Of a DNA stretch of 35,004 nt, positions 1-9,188 are shown in pieces. The first letter of the stretch is position 1, and the number at the start of each line of letters is the position of its first letter. Both the position numbers and the translations under genes were made by a program. This DNA is from Bacillota bacterium (GTDB lineage Bacteria; Bacillota_I; Bacilli_A; Acholeplasmatales; Acholeplasmataceae), in NCBI GenBank assembly GCA_018818645.1, contig JAHIRQ010000141.1:1-35004 (forward strand), written 5' to 3'. The notes beneath the pieces were generated by a model that saw only the letters and a program-made list of their open reading frames with translations, did not search any database and was not told where the DNA came from.

Positions 1-62
1 CGCACTAGACTTAGGATCTAGCGCCGCAAGGCGTGCAGGTTCAACTCCTGTCACCCGCACCA
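1..62 (+). tRNA. tRNA-Leu(UAG), 3' part only
   Basis: Only the 3' two thirds are inside the window. The anticodon arm is visible: stem 5-9 pairs with 17-21 (ctaga/tctag), and loop 10-16 carries anticodon TAG at 12-14. A long variable arm (cgcc..ggcg) follows, as in class II tRNAs (Leu, Ser, Tyr). The T arm has stem gcagg/cctgt. The acceptor strand is 52-58, the discriminator is A59, and CCA is encoded at 60-62. Anticodon UAG plus the long variable arm gives Leu. The 5' acceptor and D arm lie before the window. Confidence 0.93.
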
Positions 63-73
63 CTTTGATTTAT

Positions 74-138
74 AAAGGCTTAATTGAATGGTAAATAGAT
101 ATTTGATATATCCATCACCATGATTATGCCTTTTTTTG
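74..138 (+). terminator. Rho-independent terminator after tRNA-Leu
   Basis: AAAGGC (74-79) pairs with GCCTTT (128-133), an inner ATGGT/ACCAT pairing extends the stem, and a run of seven T follows. It sits 12 bases after the tRNA CCA end, so it most likely ends the tRNA transcript. The loop region is long, so this is less certain than a compact hairpin. Confidence 0.6.
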
Positions 139-180
139 TTTTATTCATTATTTTTGTATCTTTATATTGAATTCTTTCAA

Positions 181-189
181 TGGTATAAT
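181..189 (+). promoter_or_regulatory. Extended -10 promoter for the 899-aa lipoprotein
   Basis: TGGTATAAT gives a consensus -10 (184-189) with an upstream TG. The -35 region (161-166, TTTATA) is poor, as is common with extended -10 promoters. Transcription would start near 196, about 70 bases before the ATG. Confidence 0.55.
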
Positions 190-263
190 ATTGGATAGAG
201 TATTTAAGCGTTTCATTTTTTTTAATAATATACATTTTTTTATCAATAAAACGGAGGGGTAAT

Positions 264-2963
264 ATGAGAAAAATTATGATTTTATCAGCATTGTTATTTT
301 TCTTTTTTGTATTGACAGCATGTAAACCTGAAACTGAGTTTGTATTGACTGCAAATAACATGGAATCTTTTTTTGACATTGAGTTTATGACTGAGTTTGA
401 AGACGATACTTTTAGAATTATAGTCGAAATTGAACCTATAAAAACACTAAGTGTTGTTGATGGTGAAATAGAATTATCAGTCTTACTGAGAACATACGAT
501 ATGGATACCATCCATGTTATTGAAAAAAGCAAAACTATTCAGCTAGACTCAAAAGATCCGATTGTGATTAGACAATCCATTGATAATGATATCTTATTGA
601 TTGAAATGTATGATTACGTGATCAAAAGCGCAAGTGGAACTATAAAAACGAGATTTGATATCGATATCACAGAAAAAACATATCAAATTCCTGAAATAAC
701 TTCATATCCCTTATGGTTTAGCATCGAACACGAAGAGCAAAACAATAACATTTATGAAGAAATCGAACAAAAATTGAATGCATTCCAATCAAGTAAAAAC
801 CAATTTGATATCGAAATGTCAACACAAGTCAGCATTGATGATGGAGAAGATTTGCTCGAATATGAAACAATTCAACAAATGCTTGTTCAGGACTCGCCAT
901 TTTATATAGAAATGATTCTAGAAGATACAAGGCTAATCATCACAGAGATGCAAGAAAAAGTAGTACAAATTACCATGCCAATAGCTCCAAATTCTGATGG
1001 GATTTATTCATACTATCCAATTGAGATTGAAGGAGAAAGCACAATATTAAACCCAATTACTGATGATGGGCTAGATCCTCTCACCATGAGATTTTCAAAG
1101 CTTAACAACAGACTTTATCACTTTATTACAAAAATGAAGAATTTCATGACTGAAGAGGAATTTCAAGAGATCATTGATACATATGGAGATGAGAATAGCA
1201 AAGATTTGATTGGGAATCAATATGTACAAGGACAAATCGAGTTTGCTACAAATTACATCAATATATCATATAGTATGAAGATAGTCATTGAAGGAATTTC
1301 AACAGAAATCATCGTTTCAATGCACATGGGATATAGCGAATTTACTCCAATTGATTTTTCAAATACCGAAAGTTATAAAATGCAAGCACCAACACGAATT
1401 GATTATGCTACTTTCGAATCACCTCTTGAAACCAAGATTGAGGGAAAAATGGAGGGGAGTGGACTCTATTATATGTTTGATCTTGATAGAGGATCTTATG
1501 TTATTGAGTCTGAAACGGATCAATTTGGGGGAATGCAGTTTAAAGTATTTAATGAAGACTATGAAGAGGTATACTTAGGATTGTTTGATGACAATCGAAG
1601 CAATCAAAATATGGGAATTGATTATGAACACCTTGTGATTGAAGATGCTGGTATATATTATATAAAAGCATCATATGCAATTTATGGACAACCATTTGAT
1701 TTTAAAGTATCTAAACTAGATTTTCATCTTTTAAGTACCAATCATATCGATTATGTTACTCAAAATAAGAGCTATAGTTTTGAACTTGAGAATCCATACG
1801 ATGCACATACTTTTAATTTCTACTTCGATGAAATCAAGGCGATTAAGATCACAGGTACAAATCTTCCAGATATTGTTGCTAAACCATATTTATATAGTGA
1901 CTTCCAGAAGTTTCATATTGAATCAGAAGAAACCTACTTCATATTAGCCCCGAATAGTCAAATTGTGTTTTTGAATGATTCACTGACTCAAAGTATGCAG
2001 TACAATGTAGAATTTGAAATCATCGACCAAACCCACTCTACTACAAAAAATGTGTCAAATATGGAAATGATTACCCAAACATATCACCCATCTGAAATCA
2101 TAACCGGGTCTGGTATACCAAAAACCTATCTCAAACTACTAGTTACAGAAGAAGCGAGATATCAACTCGATTTCGATATTAAATATGGAATGATTGATGT
2201 GAAATTATACACAGAAAATAATGTTTTTTTAGCAAATATCTGGGATGGATCACAAGCAGATTTATTGCCAGGAACCTATTATATCGAGTTTAATGATATT
2301 TATGGCTTCGTAGGGTCTGTGAAATATCAAAAAATAGATTTAAATATCCAAATCATAGAGCACACATTGCAAGAGATTGATTCACCAAACACAAATGTAA
2401 CTATTTCAAGTATTCAAGGAAATATTCAAGGAACACTAGATCTCATCTACTATCAATTCACTCTTGATGAAACAAGCTATATAATGATCAGTAAAGAACA
2501 TGCTCTATTTGATAGTATGAATGAAAAACTTAGCTTTAATAATTTACCATATGGGACTACGATCACTTATAAATTAGATCCAGGTACTTACAAAGTAAAG
2601 ATCAATGCTATCTATTATAATTTCCCTCAAAGCTATTCATTGATCCTAGCTAAAATAGTCAATCCGTATTTAGATGATAGTCATTTTGCGAAAGAGATTA
2701 CAAATGCATATCTCAATGTAAGTTACACTTTAGAATCAGATTATCATGGCGATCGAGATGTCATGAAATTAGTCATTACGCATAAGGATGAATATCTATT
2801 TCGCACCAATGTACAGTTTTCATTGTGTAATTCTAATCGTGTCAATATCGATACAATCTATGATTTACAAGATGGAGATTCAATTACACTAGAGCCTGGA
2901 ACTTATTATCTTGTTAGTTATCCTTGGTTCCCTCAGACATGGGCTTTTCGAATCTTGACATAA
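264..2963 (+). CDS. Large surface lipoprotein with PPC-like beta-sandwich repeats
   Basis: 899 residues. The start is fixed by the strong SD GGAGGGG (253-259). A short basic N-terminus and a hydrophobic segment lead to lipobox LTAC, with the lipidated Cys at residue 20, so the mature protein should be anchored on the outer face of the membrane. Residues ~30-370 are beta-rich and not recognised; they loosely recall LolA/LppX-like lipoprotein folds. From ~395 to the end there are about five degenerate repeats, each closing on a G-x-Y-x-I/V strand: residues ~463 (GIYYIKA), ~669 (PGTYYIEF), ~773 (PGTYKVKI) and ~878 (PGTYYLVS) are the clearest. This pattern resembles bacterial pre-peptidase C-terminal (PPC) domains, but no peptidase domain is attached. 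Codon use matches the neighbours. The function is unknown; a role in surface binding or adhesion is a guess. Confidence 0.85.
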   Translation: MRKIMILSALLFFFFVLTACKPETEFVLTANNMESFFDIEFMTEFEDDTFRIIVEIEPIKTLSVVDGEIELSVLLRTYDMDTIHVIEKSKTIQLDSKDPIVIRQSIDNDILLIEMYDYVIKSASGTIKTRFDIDITEKTYQIPEITSYPLWFSIEHEEQNNNIYEEIEQKLNAFQSSKNQFDIEMSTQVSIDDGEDLLEYETIQQMLVQDSPFYIEMILEDTRLIITEMQEKVVQITMPIAPNSDGIYSYYPIEIEGESTILNPITDDGLDPLTMRFSKLNNRLYHFITKMKNFMTEEEFQEIIDTYGDENSKDLIGNQYVQGQIEFATNYINISYSMKIVIEGISTEIIVSMHMGYSEFTPIDFSNTESYKMQAPTRIDYATFESPLETKIEGKMEGSGLYYMFDLDRGSYVIESETDQFGGMQFKVFNEDYEEVYLGLFDDNRSNQNMGIDYEHLVIEDAGIYYIKASYAIYGQPFDFKVSKLDFHLLSTNHIDYVTQNKSYSFELENPYDAHTFNFYFDEIKAIKITGTNLPDIVAKPYLYSDFQKFHIESEETYFILAPNSQIVFLNDSLTQSMQYNVEFEIIDQTHSTTKNVSNMEMITQTYHPSEIITGSGIPKTYLKLLVTEEARYQLDFDIKYGMIDVKLYTENNVFLANIWDGSQADLLPGTYYIEFNDIYGFVGSVKYQKIDLNIQIIEHTLQEIDSPNTNVTISSIQGNIQGTLDLIYYQFTLDETSYIMISKEHALFDSMNEKLSFNNLPYGTTITYKLDPGTYKVKINAIYYNFPQSYSLILAKIVNPYLDDSHFAKEITNAYLNVSYTLESDYHGDRDVMKLVITHKDEYLFRTNVQFSLCNSNRVNIDTIYDLQDGDSITLEPGTYYLVSYPWFPQTWAFRILT

Positions 2964-3346
2964 GTAATAAGATAATTTCATTTACCTATGGTAAGAGTGT
3001 ATCTCAAAAAGATGAAAGCGAAATGTAAGAAGAATGAAACATAGATTATGGGAAATTTTGTTTGACTTGTTTACAAAGTTTACATTGTACGCAGTTTTGA
3101 CATTTTAGGGTGTATTTTTGTTGACAAATAGAGTATAATACTAATGTTGAGCATAACGTTTGTTTTTTGATGCTGATTATGTTCATTTTCAATGCTTTAC
3201 AAAAAGAGTTGATTAGGTTTAAATCAATTCTAGTCAATCAAAAATCAAAGGATTCACATTTTTTTTCGAAAAGCAGTAAAATTTTTAAAGGTTTGTGTTC
3301 ATATGTTATTAAAAATAAAAAGATATAGGTTTCAGGAGGGAGTATT
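2964..3346. other. 383-base intergenic region before PFOR
   Basis: I see no convincing gene. A weak hairpin TTACC-tat-GGTAA lies just after the lipoprotein stop but lacks a T tract. Further on there is a direct repeat GTTTACA (3069-3087 area) next to a TTGT-N2-ACAA inverted pair, two TTGACA hexamers (3097 and 3121), and a TATAAT (3134-3139) with no well-spaced -35. These may be an upstream promoter or regulator region giving a ~200-base leader for PFOR. Confidence 0.4.
3253..3282 (+). promoter_or_regulatory. Candidate promoter of the PFOR gene
   Basis: TTCACA (3253-3258), an 18-base spacer and TAAAAT (3277-3282) form a near-consensus sigma-A-type promoter. It would start transcription ~60 bases before the ATG. 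The isolated TATAAT at 3134-3139 is an alternative or second promoter. Confidence 0.45.
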
Positions 3347-6300
3347 ATGGTAGCAAAAAAAGTTATTAAATCAATGGATGGTAATGAAGCTGCAGCATAT
3401 TGTGCTTACGCTTTTACTGAAGTAGCCGGAATTTATCCGATTACACCATCAACACCAATGGCTCAATACGTTGACCTTTGGGCTTCAGAAGGCAAAAAGA
3501 ATTTATTCGGTATGCCTGTTAAGGTTATCGAAATGCAAAGTGAAGCAGGAGCAGCAGGAACAGTTCATGGATCCTTGCAAATGGGTGCTTTAACCACTAC
3601 GTTTACAGCTTCTCAGGGATTACTTTTAAAGATTCCTAATATGTATAAAATTGCTGGTCAATTATTTCCAGGGGTTATGCATGTTGCAGCAAGAAGTATT
3701 GCAGCTCAAGCATTATCTATTTTCGGAGATCATCAAGACGTCATGGCAGCTAGACAAACAGGTTGGGCAATGCTTGCATCAACATCTGTACAATCTGCAA
3801 TGGATTTAGGTGGTATTGCACATTTAGCAGCCATTAAATCAAGTATTCCATTTGTTCACTTTTTCGATGGCTTTAGAACCTCTCACGAAGTTCAATCTAT
3901 TGAAGTTCTTGATTATGAACTATTTGATAAGCTTATGGACAAAGAAGCAGTTGCTAAGTTTAGATCAAAAGGATTAAATCCAGCACATCCAGTATCTCGC
4001 GGTACTGCTCAAGGTGAAGATGTTTATTTCCAAACCAAGGTATTGCAAGCTTCTCATTATGATGTCATTCCTGGTATCGTTAATGATTATATGAAAGAAA
4101 TCTCTAAAGTTACTGGAAGAAATTATGCACCATTTGTTTATTATGGTGATCCAAAAGCAACAGACGTTGTTATTGCAATGGGTTCAGTGATTGAAACAGC
4201 ACAACAAACTGTAGATTACTTATTATCTGAAGGTAAGAAGGTTGGATTGTTATCTGTTCATTTATATCGTCCATTTTCTGCTGAGTTCTTCCTAGAAGCT
4301 ATGCCTTCAACTGTTGAAAGAATAACAGTGCTTGACAGAACTTTAGAAGCGGGTGCTACAGGAGATCCATTATTCCTAGATGTCCAATCTATTTATTATG
4401 GTAAAGAAAAACAACCACTTATTTTAGGCGGTCGCTATGGTTTATCTTCAAAAGATACGACTCCAGCATTAGTTTTATCAGTCTATGAAAATATGGCTGG
4501 TCCACAAAAGAACCATTTCACTGTCGGTATTAATGACGATGTTACACATACTTCACTTCCAATTGATGCTACTAGAGAGATTAGCGATAAAGACTCAACA
4601 GAGTTATTATTCTTTGGTCTTGGTTCAGATGGTACCGTTGGTGCTTGTAAAAATATTACAAAAATTGTTGGTGATCATACATCATTATATTCACAAGCTT
4701 ATGCTTCATATGACTCTAAAAAAGCTGGTGGTGTTACCCGTATGCACTTACGTTTCTCTAAGAAACCAATTCGTTCAACTTATCTAGTCAATTATCCACA
4801 TTTCGTTTCTTGTTCAACAGATACTTATCTAACAAAATACGATATGCTAAAGGGACTTAGAGAAGGTGGAACATTCCTACTCAATACAACTGCAAAAGCA
4901 GATGAGATTGCAACACTTCTTCCAAATAAGGTCAAGCGTCAGCTTGCTCAAAAGAAGGCTAAGTTCTATATCATCAATGCTGTTGACATTGCTTATGAAA
5001 TTGGCTTAGGTAGAAGAATAAATACAATTATGCAATCTGCATTCTTTAAACTTAGTGATCAATTAATGAATGCTGATGATGCGAATAAATATATGAAGGA
5101 ATATGCTGAAAAAACTTATGGTCGTAAAGGTGAAGCAATCGTTGAATTAAACAACGCTGCAATCGATGCAGGCTATAAGAATTTAGTTGAAATTAAAGTT
5201 CCGACAGATTGGGCTTTATTAGTAGATGAAGTTCCAGCTGAAACATCAGATCGTCCAGATTTCGTTAGAAAAATTGCTGATATCGTGAACTCGATTGAAG
5301 GGGATTCTCTACCTGTATCTGCATTCCTTGGGTATGAAGATGCTCATATGGAAAATGGAACAACTCAGTATGAAAAGCGTGGTATTGCTAACTTCGTTCC
5401 TGAGTGGAGATCTGAGAACTGTATTCAATGTAATCAATGCGTATTCGCATGTCCACATGCTGTTATCCGTGCATTCTTAGCAGACGGTACTGAAGTTGCT
5501 AATGCTCCTGAAGGTGCTAAGATGTTAGATGCTAAGGGTAAGGGTATGGAAGGTCTTAAGTTTACCATTCAGGTATCTACTCTTGATTGTACTGAATGCG
5601 GTATTTGTGTTCAAGTATGTCCAACTCCTACGAAGTCACTCGCTATGGTACCAATTGGGGATGAACTCGCTAAAGGCGCACAACAAACTGCTAACTATTT
5701 CTTTAACGAAGTTACCTATAAAGACATGGGTGTTGACAACCCTAAGAATTTAAGCTTTAACCAACCTTTATTTGAATTCTCAGGTGCATGTGCAGGCTGT
5801 GGAGAAACTCCTTATATCAAGGCTTTAACGCAGTTATACGGTGATCACATGGTATTAGCGAATGCAACTGGTTGTACATCTATTTATGGTGCGTCATTCC
5901 CATCGACTCCATATACAACTAACCCTGAAGGATTTGGTCCAGCTTGGGCGAATTCATTATTTGAAGATAACGCAGAATTTGGTTTCGGTATGAGAATTGC
6001 TTATGAAACCATGAGAGATAGAGTACAAACATTATTTGCTAACCATATGTCAGAAATGCCAGAAGCATTAAAGACTTTAGCTGAACAATGGATTGCAAAT
6101 AGAAAAAATGCATTAGAAACTAGAAAGATAAAATCAGAAATGATTCCGCTTCTAGAAAAGATTGATGCTCCTTATGCAAAAGAACTATTAAGCCTAAAAG
6201 ATTACTTCGTGAAGATTTCACAATGGATCATGGGTGGAGATGGTTGGGCTTATGACATTGGATACGGTGGTATCGACCATGTTATAGCAAATAACGAAGA

Positions 6301-6883
6301 TGTTAACATATTGGTACTAGACACAGAAGTTTACTCAAACACTGGTGGACAGTCTTCTAAATCAGCTCCTACAGGATCAATTGCTAAATTCACTGCAGCT
6401 GGTAAGAACACTAAGAAGAAAGATTTAGCAGCAATCGCGATGAGTTATGGCCACGTATATGTAGCACAAATCTCACACGGTGCTTCACCAATGCAAGTAT
6501 TAAGAGCTTTAAAAGAAGCAGAAAGCTTTGAAGGTCCTTCCATTATAATCGCGTATGCACCATGTATCGAACATGGTATCAAGGGTGGATTAACCAATAC
6601 ATTTGCTCAAGCTAAACTTGCTACAGAATGTGGCTATTGGCCAACATTCAGATTTGATCCAAGAAGAGAAGAAGAAGGAAAGAATCCTTTCATTATTGAT
6701 TCGAAGCAACCAGTTTGGGATAAATATCATGATTATCTTCTAAGCGAATCTAGATATTCACAGTTAGCTCAAATCAATCCAGATCATGCACAAGAACTTC
6801 TTGACAAAAACCTATTTGATGCAAAGAGAAGATGGTCAATGTACAAGAGATATGCTGCGATGGATTATAACGTTGAAGTATAA
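3347..6883 (+). CDS. nifJ: Pyruvate:ferredoxin (flavodoxin) oxidoreductase
   Basis: A single-chain PFOR of 1178 residues, the usual length for the fused homodimeric type. It decarboxylates pyruvate with CoA to acetyl-CoA and CO2 and passes electrons to ferredoxin or flavodoxin in the cytoplasm. Domains in order: the pyruvate-binding alpha domain (YPITPSTPMAQ near residue 31), the transketolase-like middle domain, the gamma domain, a two-cluster ferredoxin domain, and the TPP domain. The ferredoxin domain has CxxCxxCxxxC at C692/695/698/702 and again at C748/751/754/758. The TPP domain has ACAGCGE near 823 and GDGWAYDIG near 964, followed by an NTGGQSSKS stretch. The SD AGGAGGG lies 7 bases before the ATG. 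It is monocistronic, with its own terminator. Oxygen sensitivity of the family implies an anaerobic or microaerophilic life, and the gene depends on Fe-S assembly (SUF, further on). Confidence 0.98.
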   Translation: MVAKKVIKSMDGNEAAAYCAYAFTEVAGIYPITPSTPMAQYVDLWASEGKKNLFGMPVKVIEMQSEAGAAGTVHGSLQMGALTTTFTASQGLLLKIPNMYKIAGQLFPGVMHVAARSIAAQALSIFGDHQDVMAARQTGWAMLASTSVQSAMDLGGIAHLAAIKSSIPFVHFFDGFRTSHEVQSIEVLDYELFDKLMDKEAVAKFRSKGLNPAHPVSRGTAQGEDVYFQTKVLQASHYDVIPGIVNDYMKEISKVTGRNYAPFVYYGDPKATDVVIAMGSVIETAQQTVDYLLSEGKKVGLLSVHLYRPFSAEFFLEAMPSTVERITVLDRTLEAGATGDPLFLDVQSIYYGKEKQPLILGGRYGLSSKDTTPALVLSVYENMAGPQKNHFTVGINDDVTHTSLPIDATREISDKDSTELLFFGLGSDGTVGACKNITKIVGDHTSLYSQAYASYDSKKAGGVTRMHLRFSKKPIRSTYLVNYPHFVSCSTDTYLTKYDMLKGLREGGTFLLNTTAKADEIATLLPNKVKRQLAQKKAKFYIINAVDIAYEIGLGRRINTIMQSAFFKLSDQLMNADDANKYMKEYAEKTYGRKGEAIVELNNAAIDAGYKNLVEIKVPTDWALLVDEVPAETSDRPDFVRKIADIVNSIEGDSLPVSAFLGYEDAHMENGTTQYEKRGIANFVPEWRSENCIQCNQCVFACPHAVIRAFLADGTEVANAPEGAKMLDAKGKGMEGLKFTIQVSTLDCTECGICVQVCPTPTKSLAMVPIGDELAKGAQQTANYFFNEVTYKDMGVDNPKNLSFNQPLFEFSGACAGCGETPYIKALTQLYGDHMVLANATGCTSIYGASFPSTPYTTNPEGFGPAWANSLFEDNAEFGFGMRIAYETMRDRVQTLFANHMSEMPEALKTLAEQWIANRKNALETRKIKSEMIPLLEKIDAPYAKELLSLKDYFVKISQWIMGGDGWAYDIGYGGIDHVIANNEDVNILVLDTEVYSNTGGQSSKSAPTGSIAKFTAAGKNTKKKDLAAIAMSYGHVYVAQISHGASPMQVLRALKEAESFEGPSIIIAYAPCIEHGIKGGLTNTFAQAKLATECGYWPTFRFDPRREEEGKNPFIIDSKQPVWDKYHDYLLSESRYSQLAQINPDHAQELLDKNLFDAKRRWSMYKRYAAMDYNVEV

Positions 6884-6915
6884 AAAGTAAATAAGATGTA
6901 AATAAATATTGAGGG

Positions 6916-6945
6916 AAAGGCGTTAAGCGCCTTTTTTTCTTTTTT
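6916..6945 (+). terminator. Terminator of the PFOR gene
   Basis: AAAGGCG (6916-6922) pairs with CGCCTTT (6928-6934) around a 5-base loop and is followed by a T-rich tail. This is a strong Rho-independent terminator 33 bases after the stop codon. Confidence 0.92.
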
Positions 6946-7104
6946 ATTTATGAAAACGACATTGAATGAAAAAGTTCTATATGCAGCATATAATATATAA
7001 AAAATATAAATAAATGCATATAATTAGCATGAATTGCTGTATATCAATGAAAAATGGAAATCTTTATATTAAATATAAAAGGTGAAAATCAATGCGTTTC
7101 TTTC
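6946..7104. other. A+T-rich spacer upstream of the opp operator
   Basis: There is no gene. The stretch is extremely A+T-rich, with recurring ATGCA/ATATAAT/GCAT words (around 6979-7045). It could act as a bent or UP-element-like segment for the opp promoter, but this is speculative. Confidence 0.3.
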
Positions 7105-7118
7105 TGTAAACGTTTACA
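7105..7118. promoter_or_regulatory. Perfect 14-base cre / LacI-family operator upstream of opp
   Basis: TGTAAACGTTTACA is an exact palindrome and matches every fixed position of the Gram-positive cre consensus TGWAANCGNTNWCA. Its centre lies about 56 bases before the predicted start of opp transcription. An upstream position allows activation as well as repression. CcpA is the usual ligand, but another LacI-family regulator is possible. Confidence 0.8.
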
Positions 7119-7132
7119 AATGAAAAAAAGTA

Positions 7133-7161
7133 TTGACAAGATTTAATCTTAAATATATAAT
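7133..7161 (+). promoter_or_regulatory. Consensus sigma-A promoter of the opp operon
   Basis: TTGACA (7133-7138), a spacer of exactly 17 bases and TATAAT (7156-7161). All twelve hexamer bases match consensus, making it the best promoter in the window. Transcription should start near 7168, about 50 bases before the oppA ATG. Confidence 0.92.
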
Positions 7162-7219
7162 TAGGGAAACACTCAAACAAGAAGTGTAAGAAGAAAGAGA
7201 AATTTTAGGAGGAAACTGA

Positions 7220-9094
7220 ATGAAAAAATTTGTAAAAAGTGCATTAACATTAGTCGTTGCACTTGTCACAGTTCTTGTCCTCGTTGCCTGCAACCCAGAT
7301 GCAACCACTGAAGAACAAACACTAGTTGTTGGTTCACCAGAAATTAGTGGTAACTTCATGGCTGGTTTTGGTAACAGTGCATATGATGTCTGGGTAAGAG
7401 ACCTAATCAATGGTTATGGTACTTACGCTACAACTCCACTTGGCGAAGTTGTTCTTAATGAAACAGTTGTTAAGACAGTAGCTACAGCAGTTGATACAGT
7501 TACTGGCGACAAGACTTATACGTTCGTACTTCAGGAAGATCTATTATGGTCTGATGATGAGCCAATTATGGCTGATGACTTCGTATTTGCAATACTAATG
7601 TCAGCTTCAAAAGAATGGGTAACAGCTGGTGCATCATCTTCAGCTGGTGACTCATTAGTTGGTTATACTGAATACCGTGCTGGTACAACTTCAGCAGACG
7701 TAAGATTTAAGGGCGTTAAGCTTCTTGGAGACTATAGCTTCTCAGTTACAATCTCTGGTGAAGAACTTCCTTATTACTACGAAACATTATATGCTGCTTT
7801 TGGTCCAATGCCAATGCACGTATTAGCTCCTGCCGGAGCATCAATCGACTCTAACGCTGATGGCGCTAAAGTTGGTGCTGGTAACCTTGCTTTATTAGCA
7901 GACGTTGCTAAGATTGGTGGATATCGCTATGCTCCAGTCGTTTCAGCTGGACCTTATAAGTTTGTTAGCTTCGTTAACCAAGTTGTAACATTAGTTAAGG
8001 ATGACAACTTCAAGGGTAACTACGAAGGTAAGACTCCAACTATTCAAAATGTTATTATCAAGCGTGTTAACCAAACATTAGACGTTGATCTAGTTATCTC
8101 TGGAGAAATCGATCTAGTTACAGGCGTTATTGAAGGTTCTAAGATTCAAGCTGCTCAAGCTGCTGCATCTACAGCTACTCAATACTATTCACGTAATGGT
8201 TATGGTTTATTAGCTATGCAAGCACATTTTGGTCCAACTATGGATTATAAAGTGCGTCAAGCTATTGCTTACCTAACTGATCGTCAATATGTAACAGACG
8301 TTGTTCTTGATGGTTACGGTTCAATCGTATACTCAGAATACGGTCTTGCACAATGGATGTATGTTCAATCAGAAGACTGGGTCGATGCAAACATTAATAA
8401 GTATGCATTCTCAGTAACACAAGCGAACACTGTTCTTGATACTTCAGACTATAAGTTTGAATCAAACGGAACTACACCATTCAACCCAGCATTAGCAACT
8501 GCAGGAAGCAATTACTTCCGTCATAATGCAGCTGGTGAAGTGCTAGAAATTAGACATTTCGGTACTGAAAATAATATGGTTACTGATTCTCTACAAGCTA
8601 AGTTCGAAATCAACATGCAACTTGCTGGTATCAAGTATGATATCACAATTGGTGACTTCGCTACTCTACTTGACCATTACTACTATTCATATGAATTAGA
8701 TCCTGCTGACAAGCAATATCATATCTTCAACTTAGCAACTAACTTCTCAGTAGCATATGACCCATATTATTCATGGCATTCAGATTGGCTAGGAACTTGG
8801 TACAATGCGCACCAATTAGAAGATTCACCAACATCTCCAGCTGCTCCATTAGTAGGCGCTGAAAAGACTCTTGATGAATTGACTACTGCTCTACGTACTG
8901 TAGAACCAGGTAACACTACAGCTTATCTAGCATTATGGAGAGAATATCAACTTCGTTGGAACAAGTTAATTCCAAACGTACCTCTATATTCTAACCAATA
9001 TTATGATGTATTTGATACTAATCTTAAGGGTGTTGAAACTACTCCATTCTGGAACTGGGCAGCAGCTATTAATGATATGTATTTCGAAGGATAA
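7220..9094 (+). CDS. oppA: Oligopeptide ABC transporter substrate-binding lipoprotein
   Basis: 624 residues, SBP_bac_5 (family 5 solute-binding) type. The SD AGGAGG (7208-7213) precedes the ATG. The N-terminus is a basic start, a hydrophobic segment and lipobox LVAC with Cys24, so the protein is lipid-anchored outside the membrane. The family hallmark near residue 345 is visible (VRQAIAYLTDRQYV, the equivalent of the usual RxAlaxAIDR segment). It should capture peptides and hand them to OppBC. The C-terminal segment is rich in Tyr/Trp (YDPYYSWHSDW), as in other peptide binders. It heads the operon and is separated from oppB by a hairpin, which fits the need for more binding protein than permease. 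The substrate is inferred from the family; nickel or other family-5 ligands are less likely given the full OppBCDF set. Confidence 0.93.
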   Translation: MKKFVKSALTLVVALVTVLVLVACNPDATTEEQTLVVGSPEISGNFMAGFGNSAYDVWVRDLINGYGTYATTPLGEVVLNETVVKTVATAVDTVTGDKTYTFVLQEDLLWSDDEPIMADDFVFAILMSASKEWVTAGASSSAGDSLVGYTEYRAGTTSADVRFKGVKLLGDYSFSVTISGEELPYYYETLYAAFGPMPMHVLAPAGASIDSNADGAKVGAGNLALLADVAKIGGYRYAPVVSAGPYKFVSFVNQVVTLVKDDNFKGNYEGKTPTIQNVIIKRVNQTLDVDLVISGEIDLVTGVIEGSKIQAAQAAASTATQYYSRNGYGLLAMQAHFGPTMDYKVRQAIAYLTDRQYVTDVVLDGYGSIVYSEYGLAQWMYVQSEDWVDANINKYAFSVTQANTVLDTSDYKFESNGTTPFNPALATAGSNYFRHNAAGEVLEIRHFGTENNMVTDSLQAKFEINMQLAGIKYDITIGDFATLLDHYYYSYELDPADKQYHIFNLATNFSVAYDPYYSWHSDWLGTWYNAHQLEDSPTSPAAPLVGAEKTLDELTTALRTVEPGNTTAYLALWREYQLRWNKLIPNVPLYSNQYYDVFDTNLKGVETTPFWNWAAAINDMYFEG

Positions 9095-9138
9095 TTCCTG
9101 ACAAAACACAATTAAAATTTAATTAGAACTTGAAAATG

Positions 9139-9168
9139 AGGAGAGTAGGTTTTATACGCTCTCCTTAC
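9139..9168 (+). terminator. Hairpin between oppA and oppB (partial terminator or RNA stabiliser)
   Basis: AGGAGAG (9139-9145) pairs with CTCTCCT (9159-9165), and a short, weak T tract follows. It lies in the 94-base oppA-oppB gap. A leaky terminator or 3'-end stabiliser at this place would leave more oppA than oppBCDF message. Confidence 0.55.
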
Positions 9169-9188
9169 TTTTCGGAAAAGGAGGCAAC

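Noticed and set aside
205-222. A cre-like word around AAGCGTTTCA upstream of the first lipoprotein
   Set aside because: On either strand it misses several fixed cre positions.
3121-3139. TTGACA followed by TATAAT taken as a PFOR promoter
   Set aside because: The two hexamers are only 7 bases apart, and the other TTGACA (3097) is 31 bases away. Neither spacing is workable.
3046-3237. A 63-codon minus-strand reading frame with several Cys pairs in the PFOR upstream region
   Set aside because: It needs a TTG start, has no SD, overlaps the likely PFOR control region and has no family resemblance.
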